Shown in pieces: positions 35,867-45,426 of a stretch of 64,000 nt of DNA. The stretch comes from Sphingomonas sp. (GTDB lineage Bacteria > Pseudomonadota > Alphaproteobacteria > Sphingomonadales > Sphingomonadaceae), in contig JAKFUZ010000023.1 of the NCBI GenBank assembly GCA_021732445.1, positions 51,301 through 115,300 of the forward strand, in the 5' to 3' direction. The translations under genes were made by a program, and so were the position numbers. The notes under the pieces are model-generated. The model saw only the letters and a list, made by a program, of their open reading frames with translations. It was not told the DNA's origin and ran no database searches. Position 1 is the first letter of the stretch. Every line of letters starts with the position of its first letter.

Positions 35867-36504
35867 CAGTTACCGCCTCCCGAGCCGGCAGCGCCTGCGC
35901 TTTTCAGCCCACCTGCGCCGGTGGGCGCGGCCGTGCGCAAGGTGTTGATCGCCTTGATCGAAATTGCCGGATCAGAGGTCAGCGCGCCGGGCTGGCCGCG
36001 AACCAGATCATTGGGGTCGGCGATCATCGAGGCAACGTTGGAATTGATCGAGCAGCCGTGGTTTGACGACGTGTTGCTGTTGAAATCCTGCTGGCTGTTG
36101 AGGGAGTAATCGGGGCAGCCCGGCACTTTGGCGACCGAGCGGCTGACGATGACGCGCAGCGTGCCCGGTGCCACCGGCGCGCCGCTGATCGGGGCTTGCT
36201 CGGCCAGGAACATGCCATATCCCGCAACGAGCGCGGCGACTTCGCGGCGGGCGCCCGAGCCATTGGGGTCGTCCACCGCGACGCGGTCGCCATAGCCGAT
36301 CTTCAGCGACGCGAGCCACCCGGCCAGCCGGTCTTCTTCCCCTGCGGCCAGGGCGCCACGCGCGGTGTTTACGTCGAACACAAAGTCGGTGCGGCTGACG
36401 ACGGGTTGATGGACGGATTCAAGGCCGCGATTTTCCGTGCCCGCGCACCCCGAAAGGAGGAGGGCAGGTGCAGCAAAAGCAATTATCGAGAGGCGCTTTG
36501 TCAT
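35866..36504 (-). CDS. cpaD: Tad pilus lipoprotein CpaD
   Basis: CpaD is the outer-membrane-associated lipoprotein of the Flp pilus, thought to stabilise the CpaC secretin. The 212-residue product starts MTKRLSIIAFAAPALLLSGC with a clear lipobox LSGC. The family region KVPGCPDYSLNSQQDFNSNT, then SSNHGCSINSNVASMIADPN and DLVRGQPG, is well conserved. An in-frame ATG ten codons upstream overlaps the cpaC stop and is an alternative start. A Gly/Ala-rich tail closes the protein. Confidence 0.92.
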   Translation of the reverse strand: MTKRLSIIAFAAPALLLSGCAGTENRGLESVHQPVVSRTDFVFDVNTARGALAAGEEDRLAGWLASLKIGYGDRVAVDDPNGSGARREVAALVAGYGMFLAEQAPISGAPVAPGTLRVIVSRSVAKVPGCPDYSLNSQQDFNSNTSSNHGCSINSNVASMIADPNDLVRGQPGALTSDPAISIKAINTLRTAAPTGAGGLKSAGAAGSGGGN

Positions 36505-36530
36505 GGGCGGGGTTCCTGGGGCCTGATCGG

Positions 36531-38174
36531 TCATTTGAAGCTGAAGCCGGGTTGGGCCGACGCGTCTGCCTTGGCTTTTTTGGGGCCGGAAGGGGCGGCC
36601 ACCGCCTTTTCGTCATCACCCTTTGGCGTGCGCGGGGTTGGTGCCGGGCCAACCGGAGCGGCAGCGCCGATGGCGGGCGTGGAGCCGGCCGGCTGCGCAA
36701 CGCTTGGCTTGGGCCGGTCGCCGCCGGTCTTGCCGCCGCCCAGCTCGCCAAGGAAGATGCGGCCAAGGTCCGTCGGGGCCTTATAGCCGTCAGTTGGCAG
36801 CACGATGTCGTTCGCGTTCACGGGTTTGACCAGATAGGGCGTTATGATGATGACAAGCTCGGTTTCGTTGCGGCGAAAGCCGTTGGACCGGAACAGCGCC
36901 CCCAGGATGGGGACATTGCCAATGCCCGGTGTCTGCTCAATCGAGTTATTGTGATCGTTCTGCAGCAGCCCGGCAATCATGAAGCTCTGGCCCGAGCCTA
37001 GCTCTACCGTCGTCTCCGCGCGGCGGGTGGACAGCGCCGGGATGGTCGTGCCGTTGATTTGCACGGCACCCGCGCTGGTAAGCTGCGACACTTCCGGACG
37101 GACGCGCAGCGAGATGCGGCCATCGGCAAGTACGGTCGGTGTATAGGCAAGGCTGATGCCATATTGCTTGTATTCGACGGATACCGCCCCCAGCCCCTGG
37201 CTGACCGGGATGGGGATTTCACCCCCGGCGAGGAAGGTACCGGTCTCGCCGGACAGCGCGGTCAGATTTGGCTCGGCCAGCGTCGATACCTGTCCGCTGC
37301 GTTCGCCAAGATCAATCGCCTGCAGCACGTCAAGCCCAAGCAGCTTGCCGGCAAGGCCAACCGTGGTGAAGTTGCCGCCGCGCGCGATTTCGGCAATGCC
37401 AGTGCCGCGCGGGTTTACGAACTGGCCCGAGGTCGGGTCATAGGGGCCGGTGATGATGCCGGCACCGTTTGGCAGGTTGATGGTAGCCGTCGGGTAGGTG
37501 CCAAGTTGGGCCGAGGTAACGGCGCCGGGCTGGCGGCCGGAGCCGATGCTGCCCTGAAAGCCGCCGGTCTGATCGCGCGTGGCGATGTTGCTGCTGATGT
37601 CTTTGGCAAAGGTGCGGCTCACTTCGGCGAATTTGACCTGCAAATTCACTTGCAGCGGGGTCGCCGTTTTCAGCCGTGTCAGCACTTTCGTGCTGTCGCC
37701 TACAAATGCCTGTACCAGCCGCTCTGCCTCAGCGACGTCGCCCGGCGTGGCGACGGTGCCTGTCAGCAGCACCAGCCCGTTAAGCGGCGTTGCGGTAACG
37801 GTTGCATCGGGCAGCGCCAGGAGCAGCATCTGGCTGAGTGAATCGATGTTGTTGCCCACGCGAACCGTGGCCGAGTAGACGACCGCGCCGTTCTTGGCGG
37901 TGGCGTACATGGTCGTTTCGCCAGCCGTTTTGCCGAACACATACAGCTGGGTTGGCGAGCGCACCTGCACGTCGGCGATCTTGTCGTCGGCGACGAACAG
38001 ATCGCTCATCGGGCGGGCGAGCGTGATGAGCTTGCCACGGCCGGTGGCCACCTGAACGGTGGTAACGGGAGCAGACGCCAAGATTTGGGCCGCCGTCGGC
38101 GCGGTCGCGCCCATGCCGGCAGTCACGACTGCGGCCATCAGCGGCCAGCCAATCGTCGTTGCGGTGATACGCAT
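36531..38174 (-). CDS. cpaC: Tad pilus secretin CpaC
   Basis: This is the outer-membrane secretin channel for the Flp pilus. The 547-residue product has a signal peptide (ending about TAPTAAQ), the N-terminal pilus/BON-like domains (LFVADDKIADVQVRSPTQLY, LNGLVLLTGTVATPGDVAEA), and the C-terminal secretin domain with VSTLAEPNLTALSGETGTFL, AGGEIPIPVSQ, and NVPILGALFRSNGFRRNETE followed by LVIIITPYLVKPV. The last 75 residues are a Pro/Gly/Lys-rich tail that ends GFSFK. One base separates it from cpaB. Confidence 0.95.
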   Translation of the reverse strand: MRITATTIGWPLMAAVVTAGMGATAPTAAQILASAPVTTVQVATGRGKLITLARPMSDLFVADDKIADVQVRSPTQLYVFGKTAGETTMYATAKNGAVVYSATVRVGNNIDSLSQMLLLALPDATVTATPLNGLVLLTGTVATPGDVAEAERLVQAFVGDSTKVLTRLKTATPLQVNLQVKFAEVSRTFAKDISSNIATRDQTGGFQGSIGSGRQPGAVTSAQLGTYPTATINLPNGAGIITGPYDPTSGQFVNPRGTGIAEIARGGNFTTVGLAGKLLGLDVLQAIDLGERSGQVSTLAEPNLTALSGETGTFLAGGEIPIPVSQGLGAVSVEYKQYGISLAYTPTVLADGRISLRVRPEVSQLTSAGAVQINGTTIPALSTRRAETTVELGSGQSFMIAGLLQNDHNNSIEQTPGIGNVPILGALFRSNGFRRNETELVIIITPYLVKPVNANDIVLPTDGYKAPTDLGRIFLGELGGGKTGGDRPKPSVAQPAGSTPAIGAAAPVGPAPTPRTPKGDDEKAVAAPSGPKKAKADASAQPGFSFK

Positions 38175-38175
38175 C

Positions 38176-39210
38176 CTAGTTATTCCCCCCTACCGGCACT
38201 TCGGTAATGTTGTTGCCGCGAGCGATGCGGACGACCGGCCCCCTGGGCGCGGCGGCGCCGGGGAAGGCGGGCGGAGCCGATGGGCCGACCGGCCCGACCG
38301 AACCGCGCTCATCAGCCGGCTTGCCGGGTACCGAGCGACGCTGGAAGCGCGACACATCGGCACCGGTTGCAAAGGTTGAGCCGCCAGCGGCAGGCTCTGA
38401 GGCGACCTTGAGCAGCATCGCCTTTTCGGCCTTGGGGTCGGCGCCATCTGGCACCGATATCGCGCCCGAGGCGATGGCTTCTTCAAGTTCTGAGCTATTG
38501 TCGGCGATGGAGCGCAGCGCGACCGACAGCGACCCCAAAGTCTGCGCAACCGCAAGTTTTTCAGAAAGTTTTGGCGTCGCCTCGACCGTGATGCTCGAGA
38601 ATGTGTGGACCACCGTTTTGCCGGTCTCATCAACGGCATTGTCGGTCCTCTGGTCGGTTGCGAGCACGCGGATGTTGCGCAACACGGTTTCCGTCACTTT
38701 CAGCGGCGGGCCATCGCCACCACCCGGCACAGTCTGCGTCAGCATCAGGTCGATCCGGTCGCCGGGGAAGACAAAACCGGCAACCGCAGCGTTGGCCTGA
38801 ACCGGCACTGTCACCGCGCGCATCCCTGGCCCGAGTGCTGCTGCCAGAAAGCCACGATCGCCAGGCTTCACGAGCGCGCCCTGCGTAATCGGCTGCCCTG
38901 CGGTCACGGCGTTGCGAACCACAGTGCCCTGCAGGCTTTTCAGATCAGTATTGTTTTTGAGGAAATAGGCGTTGTCGACCAGTTCCTTGGGCCAGGGCTG
39001 GAATTTCAGCGCCGTTGCATCGAGGATGGTGCCAACCGGCAGCGCACGGGTAGCAACCAGCACTTCGGGGCCATCAAGCGGCTGCACGGCGGGCGCGGCG
39101 GCGGCGGCCTGTTGCGTCGCCGAACCAAATACCAGGCTTCGCGCCATAAATGCCGTGACACCCGCAATCATCAGGGCGCCAACCAACAGAATTATCTTTC
39201 GTACATCCAT
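38176..39210 (-). CDS. cpaB: Tad pilus assembly protein CpaB
   Basis: CpaB is a periplasmic, SAF-domain-containing partner of the secretin. The 344-residue product starts MDVRKIILLVGALMIAGVTA (one membrane helix). The SAF region is visible in VLVATRALPVGTILDATALK and AVTAGQPITQGALVKPGDRG. VPVQANAAVAGFVFPGDRID is the usual flexibly conserved central strand, and IRVLATDQRTDN follows. The tail is Pro/Gly-rich. It lies between cpaA and cpaC as in most Tad loci. Confidence 0.93.
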   Translation of the reverse strand: MDVRKIILLVGALMIAGVTAFMARSLVFGSATQQAAAAAPAVQPLDGPEVLVATRALPVGTILDATALKFQPWPKELVDNAYFLKNNTDLKSLQGTVVRNAVTAGQPITQGALVKPGDRGFLAAALGPGMRAVTVPVQANAAVAGFVFPGDRIDLMLTQTVPGGGDGPPLKVTETVLRNIRVLATDQRTDNAVDETGKTVVHTFSSITVEATPKLSEKLAVAQTLGSLSVALRSIADNSSELEEAIASGAISVPDGADPKAEKAMLLKVASEPAAGGSTFATGADVSRFQRRSVPGKPADERGSVGPVGPSAPPAFPGAAAPRGPVVRIARGNNITEVPVGGNN

Positions 39211-39260
39211 GACGCATCGGGCCTTTTCGGACGCGGACCGGCTGATCCTGCGTTAATTAG

Positions 39261-39734
39261 TCAAGCAAAATGGTTAAATATTGGTTCGCGCGCGGCAATT
39301 AATCCGGCGACTACAATCGCCACGCCATAGGGAATTTCGGGCGGGCCGGGCTTCTTCAGTCGCCAGCGATCCGCCATGATGAGCAGCGTAAGCGCGCCGC
39401 CGGCCAGCGACATCACAATCAACATCTGCTCCAGCGCGGCCAGCGGCAGCCACAGCGACAGCGCACCAATGAGCTTGACGTCGCCGCCGCCCATTTGCCC
39501 CATTGCGAAAGGAATGAGGAAAAGGCCGAAAATGACCGCCGCAAAAATTGCCTGCATCGCAACATCGGGGAACAGTGCCAGCCCGCTGACATACCACCAG
39601 CACGGCGCAAGCAGGGCAATCAAGCCGTTCTTCCAATTGGCTATTTCTCGCCGGCGCACGTCCTCTATCCCCGCCGAGGCGAGCAGGACCACCAGCATGA
39701 GCGGCAGAATTGCGGAAAGGTGCATCCACGCCAT
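39261..39734 (-). CDS. cpaA: Prepilin peptidase CpaA (A24 family)
   Basis: CpaA cleaves the Flp pilin leader. The 157-residue membrane protein is of the short TadV/CpaA type. The two catalytic aspartates of A24 peptidases are in SAGIEDVRRREIANW and MGQMGGGDVKLIGALSLW (GxGD motif). Four to five hydrophobic segments are seen. The ATG at 39734 (MAWMHLSAILPLM) is chosen; the open frame extends far upstream into a region antisense to the hydrolase gene. It is first in the cpa/tad unit. Confidence 0.92.
   Translation of the reverse strand: MAWMHLSAILPLMLVVLLASAGIEDVRRREIANWKNGLIALLAPCWWYVSGLALFPDVAMQAIFAAVIFGLFLIPFAMGQMGGGDVKLIGALSLWLPLAALEQMLIVMSLAGGALTLLIMADRWRLKKPGPPEIPYGVAIVVAGLIAAREPIFNHFA
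39270..39277 (-). promoter_or_regulatory. Possible CtrA half-site upstream of cpaB
   Basis: The minus strand carries TTAACCAT, identical to the 8-mer half-site described for the alphaproteobacterial cell-cycle regulator CtrA, about 60 bases before the cpaB start and within the last cpaA codons (N-H in NHFA). CtrA controls pilus genes in Caulobacter. The full paired motif is not present, so chance is possible. Confidence 0.25.
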
Positions 39735-39782
39735 GGCGCTATTCTGTAGACGGAACGGCTTTCCAAAAAGTAACCAGCGTAC

Positions 39783-40730
39783 ATGACCGATGCCGCCCAA
39801 TATCGCCGCGCGATTCCCGCGACCGCCAACTTCACCCAGTGGCACGCCGCCGACGGGTGGGCGCTGCGGCGCTTTGACTGGCCGGCTGAGGCAGAGGTGT
39901 CGCGCGGCAGCATCTTGTTTCAGGGCGGGCGCGGCGACATTGTCGAAAAATATCTTGAGCTGCTGGCGCACTGGCACGCGCAAGGATGGTCCATCACCTC
40001 GTTTGACTGGCGCGGACAGGGCGGCTCGGGGCGCCTTTCGCCCGACGCGCATGTCGGCCATGTCGGCAGTTTCGACGATTATATCGCCGACCTGCGTGCA
40101 TTCTGGGCGGACTGGTCGCCGCGGGCACCTGGCCCCCGGGTGCTGATGGGGCATTCGATGGGCGGCCACCTTGTGTCGCGAGCGCTGGTGGAAGGGGCCG
40201 TGACGCCCGATGCTGCGGTGTTGATCGCGCCCATGCTCGGGTTGCACAGCCCGCTCGGCGCCACGCTCGGCGAGCAGCTTGCGCGGTTGATGGCGCGCCT
40301 GGGCAACCCGGCGCGGGCCGCGTGGAAGGGCAATGAGCGCCCCGCGACGCTGGAGACCCGGCAGGCGCTGCTCACCCACGATCCCGGGCGGTATGACGAC
40401 GAACTTTGGTGGCAGCAGGCCAAGCCCGAATTGCTGCTCGGGCCGCCGAGCTGGCGCTGGGTGGCCGAGGCGTTTTCATCCACCCGGGGCGTGCGGCAAG
40501 ACCCGCGCCTCGCCTCGCTTGGCGTGCCTGTGCTGCTGCTGGTGCCGCTTGCCGACCAGCTCGTTTTGCCCAAGGCCGCGCTGGCGATTGCCGACCGGCT
40601 GCCCGACGCCCGCGTGGTGACGTTTGGCGATGAAGCGGCGCATGAGGTGCTGCGCGAGGTGGACGGCGTGCGCAACCGCGCAATTGCGGAGCTGGACATG
40701 TTTTTGGCGGCCCGGGCGGCACCGCGCTGA
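39783..40730 (+). CDS. Alpha/beta hydrolase, lysophospholipase/monoacylglycerol lipase-like
   Basis: This serine hydrolase has 315 residues. The nucleophile elbow is GHSMGGHLVSRAL (Ser in GHSMG), preceded by SFDWRGQGGSGRLSPDAHVG, typical of PldB/YtpA-like lipases. The acid and base are probably Asp in VPLADQLVLPKAALAIADRL and His in FGDEAAHEVLREVD. It has no signal peptide. It is divergent from cpaA and is followed after one base by the D-amino-acid dehydrogenase gene, so the two form an operon. The substrate is not evident. Confidence 0.88.
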   Translation: MTDAAQYRRAIPATANFTQWHAADGWALRRFDWPAEAEVSRGSILFQGGRGDIVEKYLELLAHWHAQGWSITSFDWRGQGGSGRLSPDAHVGHVGSFDDYIADLRAFWADWSPRAPGPRVLMGHSMGGHLVSRALVEGAVTPDAAVLIAPMLGLHSPLGATLGEQLARLMARLGNPARAAWKGNERPATLETRQALLTHDPGRYDDELWWQQAKPELLLGPPSWRWVAEAFSSTRGVRQDPRLASLGVPVLLLVPLADQLVLPKAALAIADRLPDARVVTFGDEAAHEVLREVDGVRNRAIAELDMFLAARAAPR

Positions 40731-40731
40731 G

Positions 40732-41847
40732 ATGGCCGACCATTATGATGTTGCCGTGGTCGGCGCGGGCATCGCTGGCGCCGGCATTGCCGCCGCGCTT
40801 GCGCCACAAGCCCGTGTGCTGTTGCTGGAGGCCGAGGGCGCACCCGGCTATCATGCGACCGGGCGATCCGCTGCCTTCTGGCATGAAACGCTTGGCGGGC
40901 CGCTGGTCCAGCCGCTGACCCGGGCCTCCCATCCGGTGCTGAGCGCAGGCGGGTTCCTCAAGCCGCGGGTGTCGCTGGAGGTGGCCGAGGCGGGCACCGT
41001 CGCGCTGCTTGATACTATGGCGGCCCAGTTTGCCGGGAGCGGGGTGCGCCTGTTGCGGCTCGACCAGGCGGGGGTGCGACAATGGGTGCCGCGCGCGCGG
41101 CCTGTGCTGGTCGCGGGGTTGCTGGAGCAGGATGGCGCCGATATCGACGTCGCCGGGCTGCATGCAAGCGTGCTGGCGAGCCTGCGCCGGGCAGGCGGCG
41201 TCCTGCGAACGTCTGCGAGACTTGCCGCGCTTGGCCGGTCTGGCGGTCGCTGGTCAATTGAGGCAGGCGAGCGCGCCTGCACGGCTGATATCGTCGTCAA
41301 CGCCGCCGGCGCCTGGGCCGACCAGATTGCGGCAATGGCGGGCGCCGCGCCGATTGGCATTGCGCCCAAGCGGCGCACCCTCGTCCAGGTCCGCGTTTCG
41401 ACCGACGATGTCCCCGCCGATCTGCCGCTGGTGATGGACATTGCCGGCCGCTATTATTTTCGCCCTGAAGGCGCCAACCGGCTGTGGCTGTGCCCGCATG
41501 ACGAGACGCCCGCTGATCCCGGCGACGCGGCCCCTGAAGATATTGACGTAGCGCACGCCATTGACCGCTTCGAGACGGTCACCGACTGGAAGGTCGTCGC
41601 GGTGGAGCGCAAATGGGCGGGCCTGCGCAGCTTTGCGCCCGACCGGCTGCCGGTTTATGGTTTTGACGCGGCCGTTCCGGGGTTTTTCTGGTGCGCCGGG
41701 CAGGGGGGCTATGGCATCCAGACGGCGCCCGCCGCCTCGGCCATGGCCGCCGCCATGCTGCTCGGCCGGCCGCTGCCCGCCGACATCGCGACCATTGACC
41801 CGCAGCGCTATTCGCCGGCGCGCTTCTGCCCGGCTGGCGCTGGCTGA
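40732..41847 (+). CDS. FAD-dependent D-amino-acid dehydrogenase (DauA-like)
   Basis: This flavoprotein of the DAO family has 371 residues and closely resembles catabolic D-arginine dehydrogenase DauA. The Rossmann motif VAVVGAGIAGAGIAAALAPQ at the N-terminus is followed by GYHATGRSAAFWHETLGG; further matches are GADIDVAGLHASVL, VVNAAGAWADQIAAMAG, APKRRTLVQVR, YYFRPEGANRLWLCP, KWAGLRSFAPD and FFWCAGQGGYGIQTAPAASA. The ATG at 40732 follows the hydrolase stop with one base between. Exact substrate range is inferred only. Confidence 0.85.
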   Translation: MADHYDVAVVGAGIAGAGIAAALAPQARVLLLEAEGAPGYHATGRSAAFWHETLGGPLVQPLTRASHPVLSAGGFLKPRVSLEVAEAGTVALLDTMAAQFAGSGVRLLRLDQAGVRQWVPRARPVLVAGLLEQDGADIDVAGLHASVLASLRRAGGVLRTSARLAALGRSGGRWSIEAGERACTADIVVNAAGAWADQIAAMAGAAPIGIAPKRRTLVQVRVSTDDVPADLPLVMDIAGRYYFRPEGANRLWLCPHDETPADPGDAAPEDIDVAHAIDRFETVTDWKVVAVERKWAGLRSFAPDRLPVYGFDAAVPGFFWCAGQGGYGIQTAPAASAMAAAMLLGRPLPADIATIDPQRYSPARFCPAGAG

Positions 41848-41894
41848 AAAGCAGCGCTAAGCTGCGTGTTGCCAACGGCACAAGGAGCGGAATG

Positions 41895-42074
41895 ATGGCG
41901 CACAAATTCCTTATCGAAAAGAACAAGAAGGGCGAGTTCGTCGCCAAGTTCAAATATAACAGCGAGCTGATGTTCTGGACCGAGGGCTATAGCAGCAAGG
42001 CCAGCGCGGTAAACGCGATTGAGTCGATCAAGAAGAACGGCCCCGGCGCACCGACCGAGGAAGATCTCGGCTGA
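41895..42074 (+). CDS. DUF1508 (YegP-like) small protein
   Basis: This 59-residue protein has a single DUF1508 unit: HKFLIEKNKKGEFVAKFKYN, then SELMFWTEGYSSKASAVNAI and ESIKKN. The motif of a structured strand pair followed by 'EGY.SK.SA...I.SIK' is the family hallmark. The second of two adjacent ATGs (41895) is favoured because GGAG lies seven bases upstream. The molecular role of the family is poorly understood. The gene stands alone. Confidence 0.88.
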   Translation: MAHKFLIEKNKKGEFVAKFKYNSELMFWTEGYSSKASAVNAIESIKKNGPGAPTEEDLG

Positions 42075-42144
42075 AATAGACCGCACAGGCCCGGCGGCAG
42101 GTCGATGGCAGGCACCGCCGCCGACCCGTCGCTGGCCGGCCGGG

Positions 42145-42603
42145 TCATGCCTCAGGGCGCCCCGCAGCGGCGCGTGCGGCGTTGCTCGCAAGCGCGTCGG
42201 CGCGCTCGTTTTCCGGGTGGCCGGCATGGCCCTTTACCCATTGCCAGCTTATGTCGTGCGGTTTCGCCGCCGCCAGCAGGGCTTGCCACAGATCGGCATT
42301 TTTCACGGGCTTCCGGTCGGCGGTTTTCCAGCCATTGCGTTGCCAGCCGTGAACCCATTTGGTCAGCCCGTCCATCACATAGCGGCTGTCGGTTGACAGC
42401 GTGACGCGGCACGGGCGGCTCAACGCGTTCAGCGCGGCGATGGCGGCCGTCATCTCCATCCGGTTGTTGGTGGTTTGCGCCTCGCCGCCGGAAAGCTCGC
42501 GCTCCTTGTCACCCATCCGCAGCACCGCGCCCCAGCCGCCGGGGCCGGGGTTGCCCTTGCACGCGCCGTCGGTGGCAATCTCGACATGGGGGCGTGCCGT
42601 CAT
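42145..42603 (-). CDS. rnhA: Ribonuclease HI
   Basis: RNase HI cuts the RNA strand of RNA-DNA hybrids. The 152-residue product has the catalytic acids in [20 protein letters not shown] (Asp12), [18 protein letters not shown] (Glu), [18 protein letters not shown] (Asp) and [18 protein letters not shown] (His and Asp). The basic handle [16 protein letters not shown] is present. The ATG overlaps the thrB stop (ATGA), as in other alphaproteobacteria. Confidence 0.97.
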   Translation of the reverse strand: MTARPHVEIATDGACKGNPGPGGWGAVLRMGDKERELSGGEAQTTNNRMEMTAAIAALNALSRPCRVTLSTDSRYVMDGLTKWVHGWQRNGWKTADRKPVKNADLWQALLAAAKPHDISWQWVKGHAGHPENERADALASNAARAAAGRPEA

Positions 42604-43568
42604 CGCAGCGTCTTGAGCCGGCCGGCAAGATTGGGGTCATAGGTTCTGAGCCGGCGCCAAAAGCTGAGCGGGTCCTTGCGCGTGACGAGCGCGCCGGGCG
42701 GCGTGTTCAGCCAGTCCCACGCGCGCGACAGGGTGAAACGGAGGCAGGCGCCGGCCGCAAAGGAGTGTAGGGCAGCCCGTTCCTTGTTCGTCAGCGGGTA
42801 GGCGCTGTGATAGCCGGCGATCAGCGCGTCACCGATGGCCGGCTGAAAATAGCTTCCGGTCGCATCAAACGACCACGCCGCATGCATGATCGCCAGATCG
42901 TAAATCCGCACATCGGTGCACGCGAAATAGAAGTCGATCAGCCCGCCGACCGTGTCGCCCTGCATCAAGACATTGTCGGGGAAAAGGTCTGCATGGATGG
43001 CGCACCGGTCGAACGCGTCGGCCGGCCAAGTGCCGGTGATGGCGTCCACCGCATAACCAAGATCCTTGTGCAGGCCGGGCGCTATCGCGTCGAGGCTCAG
43101 CCCACAGCGTTCCCACAACGGGCGCCATGTTGGCATCCCCATGGAGTTTGCGCGGGCCGGCGTAAAATCAGCGACTGCCAGGTGCATCTTTCCCAGCGCC
43201 TGCGCGGTGTTGAATGCCTGTTGCGGGGTAGGGTGTGCCAGCGACACCCCCGGAAGGAACTTGATGAGGCAGGCCGGGCGCCCTTCAAGCGCCTGTATCT
43301 TGCGCACGCTTTGGTCGTTGATGGCGGGCGGGACGGGCAGGCCCTTGTCCGCCAGATGATCGAGCAGCGCCATGAAATAGGGCAAGTCAGCGGCGGCAAC
43401 GCGCTTTTCATATAGCGTCAGAATGAAGCGCCCCCGGCTCGTGTCGACCAGGTAATTGCTGTTTTCAACACCTTCGGCGATGCCCTTGACCGACACCAGG
43501 GTGCCGACATCATAGCGTGTCAGAAAATCAGCGAGCGCCTCGGCGGAGACAGGCGTGTAAACGGCCAC
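42600..43568 (-). CDS. thrB: Homoserine kinase
   Basis: ThrB phosphorylates homoserine in threonine synthesis. It is the choline-kinase-like form (about 320 residues) used by many proteobacteria, not the GHMP type. It starts with GTG ([20 protein letters not shown]). Kinase motifs are [20 protein letters not shown] (nucleotide-binding Lys/strand region replaced as in the family), [11 protein letters not shown], the catalytic [15 protein letters not shown] and [12 protein letters not shown]. Four bases separate it from ispH. Confidence 0.95.
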   Translation of the reverse strand: MAVYTPVSAEALADFLTRYDVGTLVSVKGIAEGVENSNYLVDTSRGRFILTLYEKRVAAADLPYFMALLDHLADKGLPVPPAINDQSVRKIQALEGRPACLIKFLPGVSLAHPTPQQAFNTAQALGKMHLAVADFTPARANSMGMPTWRPLWERCGLSLDAIAPGLHKDLGYAVDAITGTWPADAFDRCAIHADLFPDNVLMQGDTVGGLIDFYFACTDVRIYDLAIMHAAWSFDATGSYFQPAIGDALIAGYHSAYPLTNKERAALHSFAAGACLRFTLSRAWDWLNTPPGALVTRKDPLSFWRRLRTYDPNLAGRLKTLR

Positions 43569-43572
43569 TGGT

Positions 43573-44529
43573 TCAGGCGACGGCTTCCAGCCCGCGCGGC
43601 AGCTTGAACGCAATCGTCTCGCGGGTTGTTTCCACCTCGCGTTCAGTGATGGCGTAATGTTCGGCGAGCAGACCAACCAGTTCGCGCACGAGAAATTCCG
43701 GCGCCGAGGCCCCGGCCGTGATCCCCAGCGTCTTGACGCCTTTCAGAAGCGCCAGATCAAGGTCGGCCGCCCGCGGGATGAGCCGGGCCGGCGTGCCCTG
43801 TCGCTCGGCTACTTCCACGAGCCGCAAAGAGTTGGACGAATTGGTCGCGCCAATAACCAGCATCGCATCGCAAGATTTGGCAATGGCCTTCACCGCAGCC
43901 TGGCGGTTCGAGGTTGCATAGCAGATATCTTCCCCGCGCGGCGCCTTGATGCCGGGGAAACGCGCGACCAGCGCAGCCACCACATCGGCGGTATCATCAA
44001 CCGAAAGCGTCGTCTGGGTGAGGAACGCAAGATTGTCCGGGTCAGCCGGCGTGAACGCCTGGGCATCTTCCAGCGTTTCAATCAGCGTCATCGCGCCGTC
44101 GGGCACCTGGCCGAATGTGCCGATTACTTCAGGGTGGCCGGCATGGCCAATGAACAGGATGTGGCGGCCGATTTCAACCAGGCGCTCGGCCTGCTTGTGC
44201 ACCTTTGATACCAAGGGGCAGGTCGCGTCGAGATAGTCCAGCCCGCGGTCGCGCGCTTCGACGGGCACCGATTTTGGCACGCCGTGCGCGGAAAACACTA
44301 CGGGCACGCCGTCTGGCACCTCTTCCAGCTCCTCCACAAAGACGGCGCCCTTGGCCCGCAACGAATCGACGACGAACTTGTTGTGGACAATTTCGTGCCG
44401 GACATAGACCGGCGCGCCGTAGCGCTCGATTGCCAGTTCGACGATGTGGATTGCGCGGTCGACGCCGGCGCAAAAGCCGCGAGGCGCGGCGATGACCAGG
44501 TCAAGGGCCGGTTTTGTAGAATTGCTCAT
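43573..44529 (-). CDS. ispH: 4-hydroxy-3-methylbut-2-enyl diphosphate reductase
   Basis: IspH is the last enzyme of the MEP pathway, producing IPP and DMAPP. The 318-residue product has the three cluster cysteines in [13 protein letters not shown] (Cys20), [11 protein letters not shown] and [13 protein letters not shown], plus [43 protein letters not shown] and [11 protein letters not shown]. The ATG at 44529 is chosen over the longer open frame. It heads an ispH-thrB-rnhA unit. Confidence 0.96.
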   Translation of the reverse strand: MSNSTKPALDLVIAAPRGFCAGVDRAIHIVELAIERYGAPVYVRHEIVHNKFVVDSLRAKGAVFVEELEEVPDGVPVVFSAHGVPKSVPVEARDRGLDYLDATCPLVSKVHKQAERLVEIGRHILFIGHAGHPEVIGTFGQVPDGAMTLIETLEDAQAFTPADPDNLAFLTQTTLSVDDTADVVAALVARFPGIKAPRGEDICYATSNRQAAVKAIAKSCDAMLVIGATNSSNSLRLVEVAERQGTPARLIPRAADLDLALLKGVKTLGITAGASAPEFLVRELVGLLAEHYAITEREVETTRETIAFKLPRGLEAVA

Positions 44530-44656
44530 CGACCACGCTTTACGCGATTGCTTGCGCACGCGAAAGCCGGTTCCTATGCTAGCGGCGATTGTTTGGTGGA
44601 GGGGGCGGCGGCAAGACCTGCCCGATCTGCGCCATTTCTCAAGAGGCAAGGCGCTT

Positions 44657-45313
44657 ATGCCCGTGAAACGCTTACACTGTTCCCCGATTGTCATTGGCCT
44701 GGCAGCGGGGGCGCTTGGCCTTGGCGGCTGCACGCAGACAGGCGAAGTGGCGCTTGGCGGGATTACCGCGATCCGCTCCGCCTGCCCCGCAGTCGCGGTG
44801 CCAGCGGCGACCGGCGACGTGACCATATTCACGCCTGAGAGCAGCACCGATGCCGGGGCGCTCGACGTGACCGCCCTGCTGACGAATGTTCGCTCCACCT
44901 GTGTTGATGCCGGTGCCAATGTGGTGACCACGGTGACATTCGACGTGCGCGGGCGCCGGGCAACTACGCAGGCGGCGCGCGACGTGACGCTGCCCTATTT
45001 CATAACCGTGGTGCAGGGGGGCAGTGCGGTCGTTGCCAAAAGCGTCAGCCGGGTCACTCTCCATTTCGATGCAGGGCAGGACCGCGCGTCGGCGGCGGGG
45101 CAGGCCGAGGCTTCGGTCGTGCGTGCTGCCGCGACGTTGCCGGCCGACATCCGCAAAAAGCTCACCCGTCCGCGCAAAGCCGGCGAGGAGGAGGCGGCGA
45201 CCGACCCGCTGTCGCGCCCCGACATCCGTGCAGCGGTGCAGCGTGCGACATTTGAGGCGCTGGTCGGCTTTCAGCTTACCGATGCGCAACTAAAGTATAA
45301 CGCCACGCGCTGA
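44657..45313 (+). CDS. Hypothetical lipoprotein
   Basis: This 218-residue protein starts [20 protein letters not shown] followed by GLGGC, a lipobox (Cys25). The mature domain is rich in beta-type sequence ([60 protein letters not shown]), a pattern often seen in sphingomonad envelope lipoproteins, and ends in an acidic-basic helical region ([20 protein letters not shown]). No function can be assigned. The ATG at 44657 is selected for the signal. It is divergent from ispH and precedes the glycine riboswitch. Confidence 0.78.
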   Translation: MPVKRLHCSPIVIGLAAGALGLGGCTQTGEVALGGITAIRSACPAVAVPAATGDVTIFTPESSTDAGALDVTALLTNVRSTCVDAGANVVTTVTFDVRGRRATTQAARDVTLPYFITVVQGGSAVVAKSVSRVTLHFDAGQDRASAAGQAEASVVRAAATLPADIRKKLTRPRKAGEEEAATDPLSRPDIRAAVQRATFEALVGFQLTDAQLKYNATR

Positions 45314-45426
45314 GGCGCTGCGCCGGCCGACAATCCTCGCGGAAAATACTCCGGGCGCCGGCGATTGACTAAAGCGTCTGCGGGCGCCAAAGCGGCATGG
45401 TCGATGTCGGGCAACCGGCTTGGCAA

